Source: Penicillus capitatus | Taxonomy: Eukaryota > Chlorophyta | Assembly (NCBI GenBank): GCA_965649825.1 | Contig: OZ287711.1 | Location: 62,001-126,000 of the forward strand | DNA: 64,000 bases | Direction: 5' to 3' | In this document: piece by piece, positions 1-9,400 of the stretch | Position numbering within the stretch: the first letter of the stretch is position 1 | Layout: the number at the start of each line of letters is the position of its first letter | Position numbers and translations under genes: made by a program | Notes under the pieces: model-generated | What the model was told of the DNA's origin: nothing | Database searches by the model: none | The model's input: only the letters and a program-made list of their open reading frames with translations

Positions 1-695
1 GAAGAGAAAAAGAGTGACGAAGTTCAAGAGATCGAATCGATGGTTTCATTTGTATCAATGGAATCCGCGATGCTCTTGAGCTCTTGAAGCATGTCAGCTA
101 CAAAGTTGGCAAAACTGTTTAATCGTCGGACAATCCATTCTTAAACTCTCTGTTTTGATTGACTCGTTTTGACCTATTCTTATTATTGTCATCCGAACAA
201 ACAAAGATGTTTGCACAATTATGGATTTCTGTCTTGCATACAGCGGTGGCGAAACAGTCATTGATTGTAATAATTGAAAATGTGTGAGGTTTCAAAAAGA
301 AGCTTAGAATCGATTTTGTCAAAAGGATCCTTGCTACTCAAGTCGATGCCACTCTCTTTAGGGGATCGATCGTCTTTTTGTTGTTTATTGTGTTTGGCAA
401 GGATGGAGACACTTCGTCAGATATGATTTTGTCTTCGATTGTCTCAAATCCGTAGGGGTGCAAACTGCATGACAGATAAAGGTATGTCATTTGTCACCGG
501 GCTGGGAAAAGTAAATGGAAGTGTTTGGTGCATTAGGAACACGCCAATGTTGATTTGGAGTCTGAACAAAATGCAAAGTAGACAACATCGATTACATGGT
601 CGTTTTTAGCCCTAGACTAGCGACAGGGATTTAGCTAATTGTTTGCTAAGGTGATTTCGTGTTTGCTTTTTTCTGAGTTCTTGAATGAAGATTTC
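1..695. other. No gene recognised
   Basis: I see no reading frame with family resemblance, no splice-supported exon chain and no RNA gene here. The stretch is A+T-richer than the coding parts of the window. It may be intergenic, or an intron or UTR of a gene outside the window. Confidence 0.4.
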
Positions 696-1028
696 TTAAA
701 TTAAGTTTCTACCATCTCTAATAGTGCGTCTTACATCGTTTTTCAGATGTTTTTTTGCTTCATTCGCATTTCCGTTGTCGTGTTTGTCAACGGACAACGG
801 GTTAACGACGAAGGCGTAAGGATTGCAAAGACTGTTCGAACAATAATTGTAAGAATTTATGCAATTCTTTGAACAGCTGCACGAAGGTGGACAGCTGTCC
901 ACTGACACCGTGAATTCTCCGCAAGAGTTCACGCTAATCAGAAACTCTATCGTCTTACAAAGGCAGCCTGATACATTTCGGAATAGTTCCTGTTCCTTTA
1001 ATACTTTGCCGGAAGAATCCTTTGTCAT
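696..1028 (-). CDS. Small cysteine-rich hypothetical protein
   Basis: A 110-codon frame with an ATG at 1028 encodes a Cys-rich segment (about 9 Cys between residues 22 and 68, including a PPSCSCSKNC stretch) and a basic tail. I do not recognise the family. An in-frame stop lies a few codons upstream of the ATG. A hydrophobic start-like segment (MQVSVCILFLFIGC) lies upstream on the same strand at 1283 in another frame, so a spliced signal-peptide exon is possible, but I could not find a convincing intron joining the two. It could also be a chance ORF. Confidence 0.25.
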   Translation of the reverse strand: MTKDSSGKVLKEQELFRNVSGCLCKTIEFLISVNSCGEFTVSVDSCPPSCSCSKNCINSYNYCSNSLCNPYAFVVNPLSVDKHDNGNANEAKKHLKNDVRRTIRDGRNLI

Positions 1029-1690
1029 CGGGTCTTATATAAGGAGCTCGTTCTGAACGACACCGTCGTATTTGTCAGAGCCACTTCAGCGCACAAGAAG
1101 ACGAATTTCGTGCGACTTGAAAGGACATCCAACCAAGTAGCGATTCGCGAACAGCGGTGAACTTATCTTCTTCGCGTGATCTAGTGAAGACGCGTAATAG
1201 TGTGTAGAAATCTGAGAGAAGTCGAAAAAAAGAGGAATCTTGCATCCGATGAATAGAAAGAGAATGCAAACAGAAACTTGCAAGAGACTCTTGTTCTCCT
1301 TAAAGTCCGAATGATCTTACAGGGAGTCGTATCAAGCAAATCGCCTGTACATCAGACACCCTCGTAGATACAGCTTTGATTCAGAGCGAACCTGCACATA
1401 GCATCTCGTACCCATTCAGGAAAACATAACAGTAACGACCGAGTTGAAATCCACTGGATCTTCATCAATTTGCTCCAGTGGTAAGATGAGTATTTGAGGT
1501 GTTGCCACTTTTCCATTCCGGCATTCTAGATAACAGGATAAGGAAAATCTTGCATTCAAAACAAAAATCTTTTTCCTCTTCGAATCAGTACAGTAATGGT
1601 TCGCACAAACATGACACTTCGGCAACAGTTGATCCTCAGAACAGTAATAACGTCGACAAAAACAGATCGAGTAAATATTTGAACAGCATT

Positions 1691-2515
1691 CTAGATGCGA
1701 TCAACGGCAATAATCAAAGAGGTCCAAGTCCTGCTCTCCATCATGCCATCATGGTACTCGAACCCATCGCGGCCGCTTGCTTTGCCACTCCCTCTGATGG
1801 CAGACTTCTTGCCCTTCTGAAAACCTTCATAGGAGTAACGGCATCGAAAGAATCCACAGGAAACGATGGACTCAGGGTCCAGCATGTCCTTGCAAAGAGG
1901 ACAGGGTGTCTTGTGGAGCAGAGAACCAATATTGAACCCGGCAGTCTCGAAAAGAAACACGATGTCCTGCGGAGAACGACTAAATCCAAGGTTGCTCCAG
2001 GCCAGTTGCCCATAAGCTTGGCACTCCACGTTCGTACAGCGACCCTCCAAATTGAATCCACTAGCGATGCGTCTGTAGTTTGGAGCATTCTTGCCGAAAA
2101 GCCTGTTGCGACCGCTTTCCAAGCTGGCGAAGTCGAAGGCTACCGCAGAAAGGAACGCGCCTCCAACGCCTCTGAAGATCAAATGCACGATGGATCCGTC
2201 TTGAATGCCGCTGTCTCTGAGACGGTCTGTATCTCGCAGCGTCTTAACACCAAAAACCAAACGGTAGAGATCGACTGAGCACCCATCGTCCTTATCCCAT
2301 ATCTTGCGCTTCAAATCAATGACGGCGTCGTCCTCGGAGCAGCGGACAATGAGAGTCTTGTTGTTCTGTTTGAGAACTGTTACTCTCATTCCTTGTCGTG
2401 TACAGGAAAACGAACGGCAACGCTCTTGAACACTGTCGTGTGTGTCCGCGTCGAGCGTGTCGAGTCGACAGCCTGTAAGGTCGCCTTGGAGTGGTGCTAT
2501 GGCCAAGTCGGACAT
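1691..2515 (-). CDS. Ubiquitin-like domain protein with C-terminal Cys motif
   Basis: An uninterrupted frame of 274 aa from the ATG at 2515. Residues about 45-120 read as a ubiquitin fold: MRVTVLKQNNKTLIVRC opens it and LRDTDRLRDSGIQDGSIVHL matches the ubiquitin pattern 'L..Y.I...S.LHLVLR'. The fold ends in FRGVGG, resembling the ubiquitin RLRGG tail but followed by more than 150 residues. The C-terminal part has spaced cysteines (CTNVECQAYG, then PCPLCKDMLDP, then CGFFRCRYSYEGF) that could bind zinc. Proteins pairing a ubiquitin-like domain with such a tail occur in protists and oomycetes, but I cannot assign a named function. Processing at the GG is possible but not shown. Confidence 0.72.
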   Translation of the reverse strand: MSDLAIAPLQGDLTGCRLDTLDADTHDSVQERCRSFSCTRQGMRVTVLKQNNKTLIVRCSEDDAVIDLKRKIWDKDDGCSVDLYRLVFGVKTLRDTDRLRDSGIQDGSIVHLIFRGVGGAFLSAVAFDFASLESGRNRLFGKNAPNYRRIASGFNLEGRCTNVECQAYGQLAWSNLGFSRSPQDIVFLFETAGFNIGSLLHKTPCPLCKDMLDPESIVSCGFFRCRYSYEGFQKGKKSAIRGSGKASGRDGFEYHDGMMESRTWTSLIIAVDRI

Positions 2516-3086
2516 CTTCAAAAACGAAAACTTGACGGCGTCTGGCGAATTCGCGTCCTCGACTTTTGGCGCCTAGGCTGTCGCGTCTATCACAATCGCT
2601 TCCAACCTCCGGGTAATCTCAAAGTCACTTCAAAGGCACGGAAAGTCTTATCCTTCGGTTGCTGAACGCGGTTCCTTTGCTCTCCAGGTCACGTCATCTC
2701 GAAAAGAGATCTTGTCCCAATGCGCGGGTATGGAAAATTGTCGAGTCTCTCGCCAAGGGCCTCTCGATTGCGACTGTCAATTTCATAGAAAGAGAATTTG
2801 CGTGACGGTGTCTCCTAGTGCCGTCGTTATGCATATGTGCATACCGGTCGAACAGAGAGTGATCACAGCGTTCCGACATTGGCTCAGGTAAGACGCAAGC
2901 CGTTGATCTTGGAAATCAGAGGATGTCATCATGAAGTTCGGCGAGCATGGGGTATTTTCGAGGATATCTGAAACACAATCCTTCGGATACTGTATTAAAC
3001 AGAGATCGACAAAACAGATAGATTCTCAGCTCTTAGAGTCCACGGACGCATAACTTGACAAGACTGTCCACTTTTCAGCTCTGCAT
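2516..3086. other. Intergenic, nothing recognised
   Basis: This 571-bp gap separates the 5' end of the ubiquitin-like gene from the PSD fragment. No convincing exon, repeat or RNA gene was seen. Confidence 0.4.
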
Positions 3087-3447
3087 TTACTTCAAGCAAA
3101 AGAGACTAAAAAAGAGTGACGATTTCAATTTCGCCAGATCTGATTTCACTGCAACGTTGGTTGCATGACTGTTTGGCTCTTCTGTCACTTTGACTAAGAA
3201 TTCAAGTTCGACTCCTTTCTGGAAAACGAGACAATGCGTTGAGCCACCAAAATGAAACATGCCAATTTCATCGCCCTTGCTCACATGCTGACCTTCTACA
3301 ACAGTGATCTCACAGCTTGACACTTCTCCCATGCCCACAGGCACGACGGCAACCATTCCAATAGCTGGTATGTCGGCACGGATGAAGATAACGGCACGTG
3401 TGGCCACTGATGCAAGGAAACTCTGAGACTTAGTCGGTGCCTTGGTC
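3087..3447 (-). pseudogene. 3' fragment of phosphatidylserine decarboxylase gene
   Basis: The translated frame begins SQSFLASVATRAVIF and contains GMGEVSSCEITVVEGQHV and then MFHFGGSTHCLVF. This is the C-terminal third of phosphatidylserine decarboxylase, including the Gly-Ser self-cleavage site (GGST) that forms the pyruvoyl group. The family makes phosphatidylethanolamine from phosphatidylserine. Only about 118 codons are present. The frame opens at an AG acceptor-like site (gaacag, exon from 3447) and has a TGA just upstream. The 330 bp up to the THI4 stop codon contains nothing resembling the upstream two-thirds. It is therefore a truncated relic, or a last exon whose partner exons I could not find. 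Confidence 0.65.
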
Positions 3448-3774
3448 CTGTTCACTTCTCACTCTTTTCCAGCTTCAGCTTCATTTTGATCGGCCTCTGT
3501 CGTTGTTCTCATGGAGTTTTGGTATCTGTCCCTAGAGGACACCTTTCCTAGCTACACAGAACAGCAAACCTCTTGAAGGCTTGTTCTCGCCGCCGCGGGA
3601 GGTCGCGTGTATATCTCATACAGAAAAAAGACAATAGCGTTTCGATTAGGGAGTTGCTCGGTTTTGAATCGTCAGTTGTTCAATACTTCGCACATTAAAG
3701 CAGCGCATTTGGTTATCGATCGGGTACCATTCCAAAAAACCAAAGAACATTCAAAATCAATCCATTATCCGCAT

Positions 3775-4890
<1,116 letters not shown>

Positions 4891-4906
4891 TCTGACTTCT
4901 TCTCTT

Positions 4907-4987
4907 TCACACAACAAACGCCGACAAACACGCCTTCTCGCAGAATTCCCTGCGAAGCACAACAACCACGCTTCCCGTCGCAGGCAT
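4907..4987 (-). promoter_or_regulatory. Upstream ORF starting inside the TPP aptamer
   Basis: The only ATG between the riboswitch core and the THI4 start is inside the conserved UAAUGCC block (ATG at 4987-4985). It opens a 26-codon frame ending TGA at 4909-4907, 16 nt before the THI4 ATG and not overlapping it. If this RNA is unspliced, scanning ribosomes would meet the uORF first. Splicing out the aptamer would remove it. That regulatory logic is inferred. Confidence 0.55.
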
Positions 4988-5052
4988 TATCCCGGTCCGG
5001 TGCAAAGGGTATAATCTCAGCTCAGTCGCAAGGACTGGCACCCCTAGCGTGG
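4966..5052 (-). promoter_or_regulatory. TPP riboswitch (THI-box aptamer) in the THI4 leader
   Basis: On the minus strand the core reads GGGGTGCC (5044-5037), then CTGAGATTATACCC (5020-5007), then GGATAATGCC (4992-4983), GCGACGGGAAG (4981-4971). These match the conserved TPP-aptamer blocks GGGGUGCC, CUGAGA..UACCC, and GGAUAAUGCC.GCGNNGGGAAG in order and spacing. P1 is a perfect 7-bp helix (5052-5046 with 4972-4966). AGTC/GACT forms the short variable P3 hairpin. It lies 75 nt upstream of the THI4 ATG on the sense strand, so thiamine pyrophosphate very probably feeds back on THI4. In eukaryotes such elements usually act by controlling splicing. An acceptor-like ttcgcag lies just downstream (about 4955-4949), but the splice partners cannot be fixed from sequence alone. 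Confidence 0.95.
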
Positions 5053-5344
5053 ACCTTGTTCAAAACAAAGCGAACAAACATACACCTCAAAGCTATGTTT
5101 TCTTCGCCAATGCATAAAAAGACCATCGGCGCAACGGAGACGACCCGCTTTGAAAACACCATAAAAATCGACCTACCTTTTGACCAGAGCTGAAAATTCG
5201 GGGCGCTGGAGGAGATCTCTCAAAACCTAGATTTTCAACGTCGGCGCGACGCTTAGAAAAATGCGTGGTCTTGAGCAATTTTGCGAACTGAGCTGTCTTT
5301 TCATCTTGCATTAGACCTTGACCCTTTCCATTCGGAAACTGCGA

Positions 5345-6361
5345 ATGAAAGCTATGGGCGGACAAGCGAACTGCATTGCGTCCGACCCGTCATGCGAGTC
5401 GCAGTTCACAGACACAGACAGCGACATCTCAAGCAATGGGATCTTTGGGGAGATTGCAAAGAGATGCTGTCGCCAATTCAAAGTCACCGTACGAAAAGTA
5501 CTTCCCACCCTTCCTTGAAGACAGATCGCTGCACGGGAATATGTTTGTGCGTTCAGGATTTTCGAATAACGGATAAAATGACAGTAAGAATCTTATGCCC
5601 TTCTCGAGACATGGACAAGGCCAACGTACTTTCATTGCTCGTAGGCAACGGTGGGGGGCGAGTACTGTCTCCAGTCTGGTAAAGCAGAGCCTATAGCTCG
5701 TGTTGACTATACGGTGCGGTCGCTCCATCCCATGATCATCCACCATACACATAACGGATCGTTCTGTCAGTTGAACGATCGTTTTTTACTTCAAGTGGGA
5801 AACCGAAAATCCAAGCTCAAGATGAATGTGCCTGTCGAGTGCTGGGGAAGCAGACTTCGATTCATACCTGCCCTGCAGGTGAACTACGATGATCAAGTCT
5901 GTTATCCTTTCCAAGCCACGACGACATGACACGCAAATGCTGTTTCAGTTTTCGATGGGTGTCAGCATCAAGCTGGGGAACATGCGAACTCTGGCTGCCG
6001 CTTTAGGAGTCCTTTCAGGCAACTGCGTCGATCGCAGGACGACTTTTCAAGTTTTACCCCAAACAGATGTGATAAGCTGTCGAGTCTCTTCTCTGTATAA
6101 ACGGTATCCTGCTGCCAGGAGACCTCTGGCATAGATGTTAGCACAAAGCTGAGGGTTCGACGTCGAGGACAGTTGATAGACGGTGTTGTCCGTGAGATCA
6201 ATACTATCATCCATCTTGGACCACCACAAGGATTTCCACCTTCTCCTGCCATTGAAATGCGGACGCCATCAGGGAAAGGAAATGGACTTGTTCCTTTAGA
6301 TGAAGATGACGATATCGAAGCAGAAGACACGTCTTCCAGTGAAGCACAAGAGTGTACATAA
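5345..6361 (+). CDS. Beta-rich protein, copy 1 (possible membrane beta-barrel)
   Basis: Six exons, all phase 0: 5345-5497, 5557-5583, 5645-5713, 5771-5896, 5949-6068, 6119-6361; 245 aa. I do not recognise the family. After FTDTDSDISS and an RCCRQF basic/Cys patch come many short strands with alternating polar and hydrophobic residues (FKVTVRKDFRITDKMTA, ARVDYT, DRFLLQVGNRKSKLKMNV, FSMGVSIKLGNM), as in outer-membrane beta-barrels. The tail is acidic (DEDDDIEAEDTSSSEAQ). There is no signal peptide. A paralogue at 38242-39237 supports every splice site, because the first five exons have identical lengths. A plastid outer-envelope channel (OEP-like) is one speculative reading. It is divergent from THI4. 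The fifth intron's donor (gtgata) is the least certain. Confidence 0.8.
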
Positions 6362-7030
6362 TGCCAACTCGATGAGAGGATGCTGTTTCATTTAGTTTTT
6401 GATTTTACGAACGCTGTAGCTCAGGAAGCGAAATTGAGAATGTATGACTACGTGGAATGCTTGTGTGTCTGACGACGGCTCGCTAAGAGCGTTTAAACAG
6501 ATGATTCGTCGCTATGAACGACATGCATGACCTTGGATCTTGCATCGTGTCATGTCGACGGTTATTCGCGACGTTCAGTCGAAGAGCCGCTTTACATACC
6601 GTCTTCGTTTACGGTTGACAGAATCTCTTTGAACACCGACGTTCTCTACGAAAGGCAAAGGCTGCTCTTTATGATTCCGGCTGCATAATTGGCAGTTTCT
6701 TCGATGAGACAGTTACAGGAAAATGACAAACACTGGCAATGAATATGGCGTGTCATGTATCGTCATTGATGAATTCAACGCTTTGTATTGTTGCACTTTC
6801 GAATCTTGCCATACGAAAGGCCATTGCTAGATAGATGCTTAACGATGTCATCATGGGATGAGATGAGATCATTTGTCGCTTTCGGGTATTTAGAGCGCAT
6901 TGGTTTGGCGTATTCGTCCACTGCCCGTTTTTGATCCCGAGCGCCGCCTTGCAGCCAGACGACGGAAGCAAGCAAACACAGCTGCTGACACTTTTTCTAG
7001 TCCCTGGACCTTAACAGCAACAGCATTAAC
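6362..7030. other. Intergenic, nothing recognised
   Basis: A 669-bp gap between two plus-strand genes. It presumably holds the promoter and leader of the aspartic-protease-like gene, but I saw no clear TATA box, repeat or RNA gene. Confidence 0.4.
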
Positions 7031-9123
7031 ATGGAGGCTCTCTCTTGTATCCGTTTCAGTTATATTCTGCTCTTTGTTTCTTACGTCGCTGCGCAAAACG
7101 CTGAAACAAAGAGCCCGGAAGGATTTGCTACGTTGGAGGCGCCAAAGTCAGTGCCAAGCCCTAGTCCAGTGCCCGTGCCGAGTCCCAGTCCAGTGCCCGT
7201 GCCGAGTCCCAGTCCAGTGCCCGTGCCAGTGCCATCGACAACACCGCGGCAGAAGGCCGATGTTCCTGAAAAGGATTTGATGCAGGCACTTTATCTGACG
7301 GAGACGCCCGACAGAACAGTAAGCAACGTTGCCAGGTTTGTGCCACATTCAATCCTTGCTTGCGCAGTACTACGTGACGGTCGGAATCGGAAACCCGCCT
7401 CAGTTTCTGCGTCTTCTCCTCCATACCGGAATTGGCGATATCTGGGTCCGCCAGTGTCATTCATACCTTCGATTTGAATGTCTGACACGTACATCCTATT
7501 GGCCAGCCCATTCATCGACGGCATCGGTAAGTTCTCGTCCAAGAGCTGAGGTTTCATCGAGATCAGACTGAGAGTATGTATGTCTGTTGCAGAGAGAGAT
7601 GTATTGGCAAGAGTATGTTCTGCGTTTTCATCCATCGACGTATCTCGCGGGGCATTTGGCTAAAGACAACATCCAACTGGGCAGCAAGACTATTCAAGAA
7701 CAATCCTTCGCTGTTTTTGATCGTGTCTATCATACTTCTACCGACTCTACGTGTTTCAACAACGATGAGGGATTCTTTGTCCGTATCTACATGTTCATCT
7801 GCGCCGACAGCGCAACACGATTCTTAGGGATTGGGACCTCCGCTCGGATCTGTGTTAATGGAACCATTCTTCATCAAGAGCATGGTCGCACAAAGACTCA
7901 TCCGAGAAAAGATCGTGTCGATCTACCTGCTAAAGAACGGAGGCGGTGAGTTAATGCTGGGCGGAATCAACCCTGCACACCGTTATTTGGATCGCACATG
8001 GTACGCTCCTATCTGTCTTTCAGCCAAATCCTGTTTCGAACCACTCATTTCTTCTATAGGGTGGTGGCATCCAACAATGATGGTGGCTGGGAAATTGTAC
8101 TTGAAGACATCTACATGCGCAACGCTGTCCACACGTGCGATGGTAGGAAGCAACTCTCACTGAGTCGATTGCCATCATTTACGTGCTGTTAGATTCATGT
8201 GACGCAACCATTTCGACCGCTACATCACACATCATGGGGCCTCCCGAGGATATCAAAATGATCAACGACTATCTGCTCTCTCGATCGTCGAAGAAGCCCA
8301 AGAAGTCCTCTGCGTTGTGTACTGATCGCGTCTACTCCATTATGAAGGAAAGCTTTCATAAGAGAGACAACAGCGCCTCAGCTGAAGAGGTATTCACGTC
8401 CTCCTCCCAAAGTGTCGTCCGTGAGAATTTTTGAGCGCCAAGGTGTGTATGTCTATGGAATGGTGTCATCGTGGTCATCTGGACAAGCAACAGACTTTTG
8501 ACTCTCGCAAGCTGCTGGAACAGGACGCTCAAAACTTTGAGCACAATTTTGGATGCGCTGCGTGTGTCGCAATCGTTGAATCTGTCAAAGTTGTTCCCTC
8601 TCTCACCGCATCGAATCTCACACTTGTCTGATGCAGAATATGGACAGACTGGAAGACTACGACCCCGAGTTTGGTGTTTCTCTTTGCACTTGGCTTTCCA
8701 TCTTGCCGTCGGAGAATTCCTTCCAGAACCACACAGAGGAGGTCGATTGTGATGCCGCTCCGTTATTCGAATTCCTTCGTATCCGAGTGAACGACAAAAA
8801 TCTCTATCTCGATTCTCGCGACTACATCTACAAGGTCCACATCCATGCCGCCTGCCGTGTGTGTTCATGCCATCGCGGTGTCGTGCAGAGAGTCCATCCC
8901 AATTTGGAAATCACGTGCCATACAGAATTCGTTCCGCATGATGATCCCGAGGGAGGCAACTGGATCTTTGGAACTTCTTTTCTTAGAGGTTCGCCTTTCT
9001 TCCCATCGCTCCTTCTCGTCACCATTTCTCTTTTCTGTAGCGTTTCACACTGTCATCGACTACGAAAAAACAAGCATCGGATTCGCTCCTGTCAACAGAC
9101 CCCTTTGGGTACGTCACTCTTGA
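7031..9123 (+). CDS. Pepsin-family (A1) pseudoprotease with saposin-like insert
   Basis: Exons 7031-7318, 7368-7526, 7593-7778, 7828-8000, 8060-8142, 8193-8389, 8443-8589, 8637-8834, 8889-8988, 9041-9123. The signal peptide is MEALSCIRFSYILLFVSYVAAQ, followed by a PSPSPVPVP linker. The fold is A1 pepsin with a plant-type saposin-like insert (CAACVAIVESV ... FGVSLCTWL ... EEVDCDAAP), ending NWIFGTSFLR and TVIDYEKTSIGFAPV. Both catalytic motifs are lost. The first, DTGSS, is HTGIG (LLLHTGIGDIWV; codon CAT). The second, VDTG(T/A)S, is ISTATS after the conserved C-x3-C (CDDSC). With neither Asp, peptidase activity is very unlikely; a binding or secretory-pathway role is inferred. The intron at 8835-8888 is in frame and therefore optional. 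A strong gtacgt donor at 9112 could add a tiny last exon. Confidence 0.85.
7153..7224 (+). repeat. 24-bp coding minisatellite (Pro/Ser linker)
   Basis: Three head-to-tail 24-bp units (7153-7176, 7177-7200, 7201-7224). The last two are identical and the first differs at two positions. They encode the PSPSPVPV linker between the signal peptide and the protease-like domain. Copy number is likely to vary between strains. Confidence 0.85.
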
Positions 9124-9400
9124 ATGATGCATTTGGTAAACCTCTGTGGTGAGCAGGTGCATTGAACAGACAGCAGCTTGCAACAACCACAAGAATCTGC
9201 CTTTTGCTTCTGTTTTTGCTTAGTGGGACGTATATTGCACAAGTTATCTGACTATGAATCATGCAATACTGCCAGAATGTGTACCGACCGGACATCCAAC
9301 ATAGTCACCACCTATGCAATCGATAATTTCGCCCCGATACAATCGCTATCGTCTTGTCTCTCCCGTCCTTTGAGACACAATCACACGGAGAACAGCACGA

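Noticed and set aside
1499-2278. 259-codon open frame on the plus strand
   Set aside because: It is antisense to the ubiquitin-like gene, whose protein shows real family motifs; the plus-strand translation does not.
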